In this document: piece after piece, positions 16,140 to 24,768 of the stretch | Layout: the number at the start of each line of letters is the position of its first letter | Numbering within the stretch: position 1 is the first letter of the stretch | Origin: a virus | DNA length: 64,000 nt | Reading direction: 5' to 3' (one strand) | Virus record (IMG/VR): IMGVR_UViG_3300027770_000057 | Span: 1-64,000 of that record | Made by a program: the position numbers and the translations under genes | The notes under the pieces: model-generated | Databases searched by the model: none | What the model was told of the DNA's origin: nothing | Seen by the model: the letters and a program-made list of their open reading frames with translations, nothing else

Positions 16140-16754
16140 ATGTTAAGTTTAAAATTATTACAAAAGAAAGCTATTTTACTTGCAAGCCATTATGGTTGTG
16201 AGGTCTTTAATTTATATAACAATTTAATTAATATCAATAGAATCAACGGATTTTTGAGGAAAAGTCCTAAAAGAATTAGTGATTACGATGATCCAGCATG
16301 TTCTTATTTATTTTCAAATAAACATTTATATCCAAAAAAAGACAAGATATATTTAGATGTTTTGTTATTTAATTACCAAATAAGCTGTAAAGAATTATTT
16401 AAAAATCAGAGTTTAGAATTTTTATTCTATTTAGGAAATGGAATTTCTACAGTAGAAAAAATTGTACAAACTACTGGATTGGAAAAAGAAGCTGCAAGAA
16501 GATATTATTGTTTTAGATTAAGAAGGCTTTGCGAAATGATAGAAAAGCTTCCAAATTGTTATGTTTTCATCGAAGGAATTTCTAAACTTGAAAATTTAAG
16601 TATTTATCTTAACGAAAAGTATAAAATTATACCTGATGTTAAATTAAATTATTCTATAAAAATTGAAAGTCAAGGAATTCCTGAAAATTGCTTTGAAAGA
16701 TATTATGCTTTTATACAGCACTGCGATGAGAAAAAATTTCTTAAAATAATTTAA
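16140..16754 (+). CDS. Hypothetical protein with HTH-like segment, 204 aa
   Basis: A + strand gene between the portal and the 105-aa gene, opposite to its neighbours. It is basic and aromatic-rich, with a possible helix-turn-helix (GISTVEKIVQTTGLEKEAARRYYCFRLRRL split as residues about 101-130), so it may bind DNA. No catalytic motif is visible. The end overlaps the convergent gene at 16751 by 4 bp. It could be a homing-type or regulatory moron, but the family is not recognised. Confidence 0.55.
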   Translation: MLSLKLLQKKAILLASHYGCEVFNLYNNLININRINGFLRKSPKRISDYDDPACSYLFSNKHLYPKKDKIYLDVLLFNYQISCKELFKNQSLEFLFYLGNGISTVEKIVQTTGLEKEAARRYYCFRLRRLCEMIEKLPNCYVFIEGISKLENLSIYLNEKYKIIPDVKLNYSIKIESQGIPENCFERYYAFIQHCDEKKFLKII

Positions 16755-17068
16755 TCGATCAGAATTGTTATTGGGTTGTTTTCTTGAGAATTAGTAGGAT
16801 TTTTAATTTTTTTAATGTTTTTTTCTTGTTCTTTAATCATATTATCAAGATTATTTACAATTGTTTTTAATTGATAATCATTAAGTTGCACAGCTAAATT
16901 ATTGGAAATATTATTTTGTTCTCTTTTATCTCTTTTTTTTTCAACTTTTTCAACAATAGAAAGTGCAGACCTAAGAATTGGTTTAATATTTTCAAAAACA
17001 AAGTCATTAGGTGTATTCTGCAAAGCCAATAATAAATGTTTTTTTAAAATACTAGTATTATGTTTCAT
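16751..17068 (-). CDS. Small helical head-operon protein, 105 aa
   Basis: Mostly helical and highly charged (ALSIVEKVEKKRDKREQNN, KTIVNNLDNMIKEQEKNIKKIKN), with an Asn/Pro C-terminus. It lies 1 bp after the 273-aa gene in the terminase-portal stretch. Its position and coiled-coil character would allow a packaging accessory role such as a small terminase subunit or a neck factor, but no sequence motif proves this. Confidence 0.55.
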   Translation of the reverse strand: MKHNTSILKKHLLLALQNTPNDFVFENIKPILRSALSIVEKVEKKRDKREQNNISNNLAVQLNDYQLKTIVNNLDNMIKEQEKNIKKIKNPTNSQENNPITILID

Positions 17069-17069
17069 G

Positions 17070-17891
17070 TTATTTCCTTATAAAGTCAAATATTTGAAAT
17101 TTATTATCAAAAATAGAAAAAGCATTTTTGTCGTCAGATACAACTTCATTTTTCCTGCATTTTACCTGAATATTATTTTTAAAAGGCCTAATACTTAATT
17201 TTTCATTTTCTAAAAACGCACATTTTAAAAACAACATATTTTTCTTAACTTCATCTATGTTTTTTATATGTTCAAAACTTACAAATAAATTAATTAAAGA
17301 TTTATCTTTATTTCTATTTTCAAAAAATTCATTAAATTCTTTGTTTTTACAATTTAAAATATTTATTTTTTTATTTTCAAAATTAATATTCAATTCAAAT
17401 TCTTCTTTTTTATTTGTAATTTTAAATTTATTTATAGGTAAAAAACAATCATAATCTTTAGATGTTATTTCAAAATAATCATCTTTATTAGTTGATATTA
17501 GCATCTCAGAAATTAATAATTTTGCATAATTAGCATTTTTAAATGTTTGATTGCTTAATTCATCTGCATAGCTTTCAAAAAAATCATTTATGCAATTGTC
17601 ATCAGCGTATATTTTTAAAAAATCTGGTATTGCATTTTCTTTATAATAATTTCTACATTCTACTAAAAATTCATTTTTATTTTTATTAATATTTCTATTA
17701 AATAATGAAATTTCTTTCAAACTTAATTTGTCTAGATTGTAATCAATAAAATTTTTATCAATTAAACAATTTTTAATCCATTCCGATGAAAACATATTAT
17801 TTCTTAATGCTTTTTTATATTCATTAAGTTTTATTTTTATACTTAGCTTAGTTTCTTTTTTAAGTAAGCTTTCTTTAAAAGATATTACCAT
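17070..17891 (-). CDS. Head-operon protein of unknown function, 273 aa
   Basis: It overlaps the end of the terminase gene by 7 bp and precedes the 105-aa gene by 1 bp, so it belongs to the packaging operon. It is Asn/Lys/Phe-rich, with an N-terminal helical half (KLSIKIKLNEYKKALRNNMFSSEWIKNCL) and a C-terminal beta-like half (KEEFELNINFENKKINILNC, LINLFVSFEHIKN). No known motif is seen. A neck or tail-completion protein is possible by position. Confidence 0.55.
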   Translation of the reverse strand: MVISFKESLLKKETKLSIKIKLNEYKKALRNNMFSSEWIKNCLIDKNFIDYNLDKLSLKEISLFNRNINKNKNEFLVECRNYYKENAIPDFLKIYADDNCINDFFESYADELSNQTFKNANYAKLLISEMLISTNKDDYFEITSKDYDCFLPINKFKITNKKEEFELNINFENKKINILNCKNKEFNEFFENRNKDKSLINLFVSFEHIKNIDEVKKNMLFLKCAFLENEKLSIRPFKNNIQVKCRKNEVVSDDKNAFSIFDNKFQIFDFIRK

Positions 17892-19669
17892 CCAAACTCC
17901 TTAAGCATGTCATTGTTTTTTCTGTACTTTTCTATTAATAAAGTCTTTGCTTCTTCGTTTAATTTACTGCCTTCAAACTTATCTTCTTTATAATTATTGC
18001 CATAATCTGATATATTTAATCTTAACTCTCTTTTAAGTTCTTCTAATGTTTGATTTTTAATCACAGCTAAATTATTTGGATCTGTAGAATTATTATCTCC
18101 AACATTAAATGAAGCTATATCTCTAAAAATTTGTTCTCTTGCGTATAAAGCTATAGATAAAGACATTATAGCATCATCATGCTTTCCTTTTTGTGCTTGG
18201 GCTTTTTTACTTACTGTATTATATTCAAATGTTTTAATCTCTTTGGAAAATCTTGTGGAATTAATTTTAATTTGACTATTATAAATTTTTTGTTGTAAGT
18301 TTTGTAAAATTACTGTTCGATTTTTAATCGTAATTTTAATACCAGGCTTTATATTGTTTTTAGTTTGATTGTCATAGTACAAATTTTCATAATAATAATC
18401 ATGTTGTAGAGCATTTAATATTGCACCTCCTGTGGACATATCTTCAATTACCAACAAAGCATTATTGTAAAAAGAGCCTATTTCTTTACAGACTTGAGAA
18501 AATTCATGGGTTGGAATATTATTACTATAAAATTCAGCTACTTGCTCTAAGGTATTTTGATTTATTATTTGTATACATGAATTATCTCCGTGATCTCCAA
18601 TTCCTTCGGCTGAATCTACACCAGCTATATATTCTTGTCCATTTTGCGGTTCTTTCCATATCCATAAAGAACCTTTAGAATCTTCTTCTTCTAATTCATC
18701 GTTCCGATTTGCAAATTGAGGAAATAATTTTTTTAATGGTGGTGATTCTCTAGTGTATTTATCTATCTCAGTCAACTTATTAGAAGCAATATAAGTTTCT
18801 CCAGAACCTAAAAACACCCTTAGCACTTCTTGTAAAAACCCTCTTTCTCCAAGTTGAGATTTTTGTTCTTTTACCCATTGTGGATTTAGTTTATCATTAT
18901 AATCAGGATGTTCCCAATAATCTAAATCAATAACATTAAACATGTTTTTCTTTTCATTTGCAGCATTATAAGTTTCTTCGTACCAGTTACCAACACCGTT
19001 TACAGTAGAAATTATAACACAGCTTCCACCTGTACTTAAAACAGGCCACATAGCTTTCCAATGAGTTTCCATATCTGGGATAAATGCAGCTTCATCAATT
19101 ATTAATAATGTTGTTGCTTTACCACGGGCAGCTTCAGGCGAATAAAACATTAAATTGCCACCAGTTTCAGAAAATTGCTTTAAATGATCATTCCATTTTC
19201 CTTCTTTTTTTGGCTTCAACCATTCTGGTAAATTTTCTGCTGCTCTGTCTACCATCATACCAATAACAGTTGCTTCACGATCAGTTTTTGATAAAAGCAT
19301 GACTTGTTGATCTAACCTAAACATACATCGCCACATTCCCCAAAGCAAAGTAGTGGTCGTTAATCCTCCTTGACGGAATTTACTAATAATATTAAATCTT
19401 TTTCTCTCGTAATCTTTAATACATTTTACTTGATAAGTAAACATAATAAATGGTATCAAGCCTTTTGTTGGATGTAGTATTTTTACATATTTATGACAAA
19501 AATAAGAGAAACTTTTAGTGCATTTTACAATTTCTTCTTGTTGTTTTCTTACATCATAAGTATTTAATTCAGCTACGGTTTCATTTGGATTAATTTCAAA
19601 TTGATAGTTATCAAAATGATAGAAGCTTTGATTGTATTTACTGTAATAAAAATTTTTATAATTTGCCAT
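17885..19669 (-). CDS. Terminase large subunit (gp17-like)
   Basis: A full-length 594-residue packaging motor. The N-terminal ATPase has a Walker A variant SKFRQGGLTTTT (about 96-107), a Walker B LLIIDEAAF (Asp192, Glu193) and a coupling motif IISTVNGVGNWY. The C-terminal RNase H-like nuclease has AGVDSAEGIGDHGDNS (Asp352), LLVIEDMSTGGAIL (Glu409, Asp410) and GKHDDAIMSLSIAL. These are the gp17 metal ligands. It docks on the portal encoded downstream and cuts concatemeric DNA. It is the first gene of the head operon, with a TATAAATA about 29 nt upstream. Confidence 0.96.
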   Translation of the reverse strand: MANYKNFYYSKYNQSFYHFDNYQFEINPNETVAELNTYDVRKQQEEIVKCTKSFSYFCHKYVKILHPTKGLIPFIMFTYQVKCIKDYERKRFNIISKFRQGGLTTTTLLWGMWRCMFRLDQQVMLLSKTDREATVIGMMVDRAAENLPEWLKPKKEGKWNDHLKQFSETGGNLMFYSPEAARGKATTLLIIDEAAFIPDMETHWKAMWPVLSTGGSCVIISTVNGVGNWYEETYNAANEKKNMFNVIDLDYWEHPDYNDKLNPQWVKEQKSQLGERGFLQEVLRVFLGSGETYIASNKLTEIDKYTRESPPLKKLFPQFANRNDELEEEDSKGSLWIWKEPQNGQEYIAGVDSAEGIGDHGDNSCIQIINQNTLEQVAEFYSNNIPTHEFSQVCKEIGSFYNNALLVIEDMSTGGAILNALQHDYYYENLYYDNQTKNNIKPGIKITIKNRTVILQNLQQKIYNSQIKINSTRFSKEIKTFEYNTVSKKAQAQKGKHDDAIMSLSIALYAREQIFRDIASFNVGDNNSTDPNNLAVIKNQTLEELKRELRLNISDYGNNYKEDKFEGSKLNEEAKTLLIEKYRKNNDMLKEFGW

Positions 19670-19697
19670 TGGTTTCTCTTGTTTTATATACTATGTT

Positions 19698-19705
19698 TAT
19701 TTATA
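19698..19705 (-). promoter_or_regulatory. T4-late-type promoter element ahead of terminase
   Basis: The minus strand carries an exact TATAAATA about 29 nt ahead of the terminase ATG, at the head of the late packaging/capsid operon. Exact match plus position make it the best late promoter candidate, though such 8-mers also arise by chance in this AT-rich DNA. Confidence 0.45.
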
Positions 19706-19740
19706 ATATTATTGTTATTATTTAATAAAAAGGAGATAAT

Positions 19741-20178
19741 ATGAATTTAGAAACATTAATTCAAAATTTAAAAGAAGATTTAAAAAACGAAAGAAAGCAT
19801 ATGCTTTTTTATTTAACAAACGCAAGTACTGTAATAGGACTTTGTAGATTTGAAATAAAAGAGTTTTTATTAGAAGAAGCTGCTAGTGAGATGAAACATG
19901 TTGAACAATTTCAAAATTTAATTTTAGGATTAAATGGTGAAATTAATGATTGTGAGCATAATCACTTTGATGTATTTAAAGATGCTGGTGAAATATTAAC
20001 ATATGCTTACAAGATGGAAACTGAAGTAGTTTATAACTACACAAGAAGAATTAAAGAAGCACAAGAATTAAATGACTCTAATGGATTATGGATTGAAATA
20101 TTCTTAGAAAGTCAAATTGCTAAGAGCAGAGAAGATATAGATAACATTAAACAGGTATTGGCAGGTATTAAACAATAG
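19741..20178 (+). CDS. Ferritin-like (bacterioferritin-type) four-helix protein
   Basis: A 145-residue helical protein that follows bacterioferritin register: Glu17 on helix A, Glu50-x-x-His53 on helix B in a SEMKH motif (with Met51 at the usual haem-ligand position), and Glu93 on helix C. The expected helix-D ligands (Glu-x-x-His) are replaced in ESQIAKSRED, so the diiron site looks incomplete. It may store or sense iron, or the fold may be reused. An AAAAGGAG Shine-Dalgarno sequence precedes the ATG. It is divergent from terminase. Confidence 0.65.
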   Translation: MNLETLIQNLKEDLKNERKHMLFYLTNASTVIGLCRFEIKEFLLEEAASEMKHVEQFQNLILGLNGEINDCEHNHFDVFKDAGEILTYAYKMETEVVYNYTRRIKEAQELNDSNGLWIEIFLESQIAKSREDIDNIKQVLAGIKQ

Positions 20179-20222
20179 TAAAAATACTTATTAATAATTT
20201 TTATATTATTAATAAATATTAC

Positions 20223-20906
20223 ATGCCAATATCAACACCCAAAAAATTAGTATTTGTTCATGTGCCAAAAACTGGTGGCCAAACAATTTTGAAGTATTTA
20301 AAATTTGAAAGAAAAATCAGAGCTTTTTACGGTAGAACAAAACATGTTTTTGAAAATACTAAATACGGTAAAAAAACAATTTCTGGTATTGAATATAGCC
20401 ATTATACTTTAAGCCTTTTTAAAAAATATTTAAATTACAAAGAATTTAAATATTCTTTTTCTTTTGTAAGAAATCCATTTGAAAGATTAGTTTCAGAGTT
20501 TCATTGGAGAATAAGAGCAAGAATCTCGTGTTGGCCTCTCCAAGATATAGAGCTTAAACCAAGTAACTTTGAAATGTTTGTACATAAATTATCAGAATAT
20601 AAACTTAGTTATTCTGAAAAAGATCTTATCTTGGAATCTCATTATTACCCACAGACTAAATTTGTTTATTTAGATTCATATTTTGAAAATAATAATAAAA
20701 ATGCAAAGGTTTCATTTATTGGTAGATTTGAAAATTTAGAAGAAGATTTAAAAAAAATAGGATCTATTTATAATATTGATCGTATAATTCCTTGGCGAAA
20801 TTCCACATCACATGAAGACTATAAAAGTTTCTATAACAAAACTACTAAAAAGCTAGTTGAGAAAATTTATGAAACTGACTTAAATAATTTTAATTATATT
20901 TTTTGA
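20223..20906 (+). CDS. Sulfotransferase family 2-like protein (B)
   Basis: A 227-residue protein with clear carbohydrate-sulfotransferase motifs: VFVHVPKTGGQTILKYL (5'-phosphosulfate loop, about residues 10-26) and SFVRNPFERLVSEFHWR (3'-phosphate motif, about 80-96). A later FIGRFENLEEDLKKI segment is also typical of Sulfotransfer_2 proteins, and the C-terminus has YETDLNNFNY, a normal ending of the family. Expected reaction: PAPS-dependent sulfation of a sugar hydroxyl. No Shine-Dalgarno sequence is visible and the ATG is preceded by AATAAATATTAC. It is much closer to standard enzymes than copy A. Confidence 0.88.
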   Translation: MPISTPKKLVFVHVPKTGGQTILKYLKFERKIRAFYGRTKHVFENTKYGKKTISGIEYSHYTLSLFKKYLNYKEFKYSFSFVRNPFERLVSEFHWRIRARISCWPLQDIELKPSNFEMFVHKLSEYKLSYSEKDLILESHYYPQTKFVYLDSYFENNNKNAKVSFIGRFENLEEDLKKIGSIYNIDRIIPWRNSTSHEDYKSFYNKTTKKLVEKIYETDLNNFNYIF

Positions 20907-20922
20907 AAATTATGTTACTTAT

Positions 20923-20930
20923 TATAAATA
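20923..20930 (+). promoter_or_regulatory. T4-late-type TATAAATA ahead of Thr-tailed virion protein
   Basis: An exact TATAAATA lies about 46 nt ahead of the ATG at 20976, in the short gap after sulfotransferase B. This suits late expression of a virion protein on the + strand. Chance occurrence cannot be excluded. Confidence 0.4.
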
Positions 20931-20975
20931 AAATTAAGAAAACTATATCAGTTAAAATATAAGAAAGCAGAAGTT

Positions 20976-21848
20976 ATGGCATTTTTTCAAAATCCGTTTG
21001 AGTTTACATTTAATGGTTCTTTATTTGGGATTGGCCCTCAATACAATATTTCCTATGGAATAGGGGCAAATAGAAATAAATCTAATTATATTACTTTGTA
21101 TAATCTTGAACCTTATGATTTGTCTCAAGGAGCAGAATTAATTTTTAATGTTGCAATTGATCCAGACATGCTTCACTTTGGTTCTTTTTCTGTTACTATA
21201 ACAGGATTAGATCTTACTGCTATTACAGCTGCTGAAGTTGCTGCATCTTTAAATTCGAATGTTAATTTTAGTCAATATTTTACTGCGAAAACTATTAAAT
21301 TTGCTGCGAGCGATATTAATAGTACAGTTTTAATGGTTGCTAAAAATAGAATGTTCTTTAGATGTTATGTTTCTAATGCAAGTGCATGCTTTCCTTTAGC
21401 TATAAATAAATATGCACCAGTTAAAGAGCTTCCAGATCTTTTTCAACAATATGCTGTTAAAAATATTTTTAACTATTTAAGCTATGGATCTCAAAGAATA
21501 ATTTATCTAGATCCTTCTTCTCCTGATGATGCTAAGGTTATTACTAATGCTGGATTTGATCCTGATAATCCAACTCCTGATTGGAAGCTCCTTGCTAGTG
21601 CATCTCCTCTTTATACATTTACTAAAACAGTTTATAATTCTGAAGATTCTTCCATTTATTGTAAATTAGTTTATCACGCTGGTGCTATTGCTGGTCAAAT
21701 GTGTAAGAAAATTATTTATGAATATGATGAAAGTGAAAATGTCATTGGAGTATGTGAAATACCTTATATTTTAAAAAATGATGATTTAATATATCCAGCA
21801 ACTACAACTACAACTACAACTACAACTACAACTACTCCTACTCCTTAA
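20976..21848 (+). CDS. Putative virion protein with poly-Thr tail, 290 aa
   Basis: It starts MAFFQNPFEFTFNGSLFGIGPQYN and continues as a beta-rich, Asn/Tyr-rich protein (NYITLYNLEPYDLSQGAELIFNV, FGSFSVTITGLDLTAITAA), ending in a run of 13 Thr and Pro-Thr-Pro. No signal peptide is present. Composition and the flexible Thr tail resemble small tail or neck appendage proteins. The gene follows sulfotransferase B on the same strand with a possible late promoter between. The family is not recognised. Confidence 0.6.
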   Translation: MAFFQNPFEFTFNGSLFGIGPQYNISYGIGANRNKSNYITLYNLEPYDLSQGAELIFNVAIDPDMLHFGSFSVTITGLDLTAITAAEVAASLNSNVNFSQYFTAKTIKFAASDINSTVLMVAKNRMFFRCYVSNASACFPLAINKYAPVKELPDLFQQYAVKNIFNYLSYGSQRIIYLDPSSPDDAKVITNAGFDPDNPTPDWKLLASASPLYTFTKTVYNSEDSSIYCKLVYHAGAIAGQMCKKIIYEYDESENVIGVCEIPYILKNDDLIYPATTTTTTTTTTTTPTP

Positions 21849-21859
21849 TTTATAGAAGA

Positions 21860-22417
21860 TTAAATAAAATCATTCCCCCAATTTTTTCTTATTTCATTAA
21901 TAAGTCTTTCTTTATTCTTTTCTTTTACTAATTGATTTTCTTCAATTATTTTTTTATTTTTTTCAATTATTATTTTCTTTGAATGATGATATAAAGATTC
22001 TATTGTAGGTTCCCAATTTCCATCTGGATTATAAACAATTAAATTACTTGATTCTTCGTGATATTTTAAGTATCCTTTATAATAAAGTTTTATTTCAGAA
22101 TCAGAATTTAAATATTTAATTTCTAATCCATTTCCATATCTTAAACCATCGTACCATAAACCAATTTGATAGGACACATTGTTTTCTGAAAATGTTTTAA
22201 CTTCATCATCTTCTTTATCGTAAAATCCATCGTTTATATCTAGTAAATTTTCTGTTTCCGAACCTTCGTTATCATAAATAATAGGATCTCCAAGAGCTTG
22301 ACAAATTAACGCTAGCTTGCCTTGTGTTCCCATTAAATCTTTATTGATAGCTTCTACTATTCTTTGTTGTTTTATTTTATTATTTATGTCCATACGGATA
22401 TCTATAATTAGAGACAT
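21860..22417 (-). CDS. Hypothetical protein, 185 aa
   Basis: It contains a central aromatic/Gly segment (SYQIGLWYDGLRYGNGLEIKYLN) and strand pairs (EIKLYYKGYLKYHEESSNLIVYNPDG), then a long Lys/Glu helix at the C-terminus (residues about 145-180). No Shine-Dalgarno sequence is apparent at either Met1 or Met9. It is convergent with the Thr-tailed gene and divergent from the metalloprotease. The function is not recognised. Confidence 0.55.
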   Translation of the reverse strand: MSLIIDIRMDINNKIKQQRIVEAINKDLMGTQGKLALICQALGDPIIYDNEGSETENLLDINDGFYDKEDDEVKTFSENNVSYQIGLWYDGLRYGNGLEIKYLNSDSEIKLYYKGYLKYHEESSNLIVYNPDGNWEPTIESLYHHSKKIIIEKNKKIIEENQLVKEKNKERLINEIRKNWGNDFI

Positions 22418-22443
22418 TTTTTATTTTAACAAAAGGAGTAGTT

Positions 22444-24042
22444 ATGTTTGATTTAATAAAGTCTATAATTGATAATATTTTTGTTTTAGTTGGATTTAAA
22501 AAATCAAAAAAAGAAACTTGTCTTTTCAATAACAAACCAACAGTTCAATTGCTTAATGATCCAACAACACCAAGACTAAAAATTTCTAAAGTTATTATTC
22601 CAGCAAATTTTTTAAACTTTACTGTTAAAGGATTTAATTCAACAGGAAATATTTTATTGAGTGAATCTTGGCAAAAAGAAAATGTTTATGCAAACATTAA
22701 TGGTGCATTGGCTTACCTTAAACAATATTTTCCTCAGAATGTTAATAAATGGGCAGCAGTAAACAGTTTGACTGTTGATACTAGAGCAGGTAATGATGCA
22801 AATGCATATTACGATAGAAGGAATTTAAAGTTTTTTTATTTTAATGCCAATAAAAAAACTATTTATACATGTGATTCTGCTGATGTTGTAGTACATGAAT
22901 TAGGCCATGCTATATTAGATTCTATCAGACCAGATTTTTGGAATTTAGCAGCATTTGAAATTGGTGCATTTCATGAATCTTTTGGTGATTTAACTTCATT
23001 ATTAACTTGCCTTAGTTATGATCTATGTTTAAATTCTGTTTTAAAAGATACTAATAATGATTTGAGTAAATCAAATTTTGTAAGTAAACTTGCAGAACAA
23101 TTTGGTGTTTCATTAAAAATTGGTAATTCATTAAGAAATGCCTTGAATGATTATAATTATGTTGATCCAAAAACATTGCCTTATGATGGCAATGGATTGA
23201 TTCAAGAAATTCATAGTTTTTCTCAAGTATGGACAGGAACATTTTATGATTTGCTAGTTGAATTTTTTAATTTGTATGGTAAAAATTATGCTGCTTTAGT
23301 TAAAGCTAGAGATTTATCAGCAGAATTTTTGTATAATGCAATTCAAAACACACCATCAAATCCTAATTTTTTCAAAGCTTTAGCAACTAATTATATTTCA
23401 TACGATTTAACAAAATATAATTCTCAATATAATTCTATTTTAATAAAAGTTTTTACAAAAAGAAATTTAATTTCTGCTTCTTTATCTGATTCTTTGACAA
23501 ATAATAAATTTAATATTATGAACGAGGGAAACAATATATTATTTAAAGAAGAAAAATTTGTTTCTTTAGATGCTAAAGAATTCGATATAAATATTGATGA
23601 ATTCAATGTTCAAATTGCAGCCGATACTTACAAGCCAAAAAACAATTCGTTTAACATGCTTTCTATTGAAAATAATATAGATGAATCTTTAGAAGCAGCA
23701 AAATTATTTGTTAGATATTTAAAAAACAAAGATAGTATTGGCAATAATAAAAATCAATCTTGGGAAATTGATTCAAAAACAAATTTATTGACAAGAAAAT
23801 TTTCTTGTTATGGTGATTTGGGATTTATTAACAATTGCACAATTGAAGGTCAGCCAGAGTTTGGCAAGTGTTGGAAAGCAGAAAATAATTCTGGTTGTTG
23901 TCCTTTTGGTTGTAAAACAACCACAGAATCATCAATTCCAGAAAAACCTGTATGTAGCATAAGCTATAACAGCTGCAATAAAAGTTCTTATATTAGCTGC
24001 AACGGAACAGTTAATAGTGTTTGTAATTGTAAAACAAGATAA
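22444..24042 (+). CDS. Zinc metalloprotease (gluzincin, HELGH) with Cys-rich tail
   Basis: A 532-residue protein with a zinc site HELGH (residues 151-155) and a third ligand Glu178 in GAFHESFGD, the thermolysin (M4)-like arrangement. The SADVVVHELGHAILD and ESFGDLTSLL context agrees. The N-terminus is weakly hydrophobic (IKSIIDNIFVLVGF) but not a clean signal peptide. The last 80 residues hold about 14 Cys in GKCWKAENNSGCCPFGC and SCNKSSYISCNG segments, suggesting a disulfide-rich binding module used outside the cytoplasm. AAAGGAG supports the ATG. It could degrade host surface protein or mature virion parts. Confidence 0.8.
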   Translation: MFDLIKSIIDNIFVLVGFKKSKKETCLFNNKPTVQLLNDPTTPRLKISKVIIPANFLNFTVKGFNSTGNILLSESWQKENVYANINGALAYLKQYFPQNVNKWAAVNSLTVDTRAGNDANAYYDRRNLKFFYFNANKKTIYTCDSADVVVHELGHAILDSIRPDFWNLAAFEIGAFHESFGDLTSLLTCLSYDLCLNSVLKDTNNDLSKSNFVSKLAEQFGVSLKIGNSLRNALNDYNYVDPKTLPYDGNGLIQEIHSFSQVWTGTFYDLLVEFFNLYGKNYAALVKARDLSAEFLYNAIQNTPSNPNFFKALATNYISYDLTKYNSQYNSILIKVFTKRNLISASLSDSLTNNKFNIMNEGNNILFKEEKFVSLDAKEFDINIDEFNVQIAADTYKPKNNSFNMLSIENNIDESLEAAKLFVRYLKNKDSIGNNKNQSWEIDSKTNLLTRKFSCYGDLGFINNCTIEGQPEFGKCWKAENNSGCCPFGCKTTTESSIPEKPVCSISYNSCNKSSYISCNGTVNSVCNCKTR

Positions 24043-24062
24043 AAACTCTTAGAAAGGATTAT

Positions 24063-24185
24063 ATGTTCGATGAAATACTTTTTTTCTGTGCTGGTTTACT
24101 TGTTGGTTGGAATTTAATACCGCAACCAACTTGGGTTAAATTACTTTATGATAAAATAATGTCAAAATTATTTCAAAATTCATAA
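24063..24185 (+). CDS. Small membrane protein, 40 aa
   Basis: A short gene with a GAAAGGA ribosome binding site directly after the metalloprotease. Residues 4-19 form one hydrophobic segment (ILFFCAGLLVGWNLIP), followed by QPTWVKLLYDKIM. The pattern of Gly-rich helix, GWN, then QPxWVK looks like a small membrane protein recurrent in aquatic T4-like phages (from general knowledge, not checked). It could be a membrane-active or regulatory peptide. Confidence 0.6.
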   Translation: MFDEILFFCAGLLVGWNLIPQPTWVKLLYDKIMSKLFQNS

Positions 24186-24208
24186 TTTATTTAAATTGAT
24201 CAATATAT

Positions 24209-24244
24209 AACAAAAGAAATTTATTTAAATAAATTTCTTTTGTT
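24209..24244 (+). terminator. Perfect 18-bp palindrome, probable terminator
   Basis: AACAAAAGAAATTTATTT (24209-24226) is followed at once by its exact complement (24227-24244), ending in TTCTTTTGTT. It lies between the small membrane protein and the acidic protein gene and could terminate transcription in either direction, or serve as a binding site. Confidence 0.6.
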
Positions 24245-24295
24245 ATTTTGTGTTTTAAAATATAATAAATTATGTTTTCTAAAAGGGAGGAAATT

Positions 24296-24712
<417 letters not shown>

Positions 24713-24768
24713 ACAAGAAGCATATAGAAACTATTAAAAAAGGCGGTGTACAAATTAAAACTATCATT

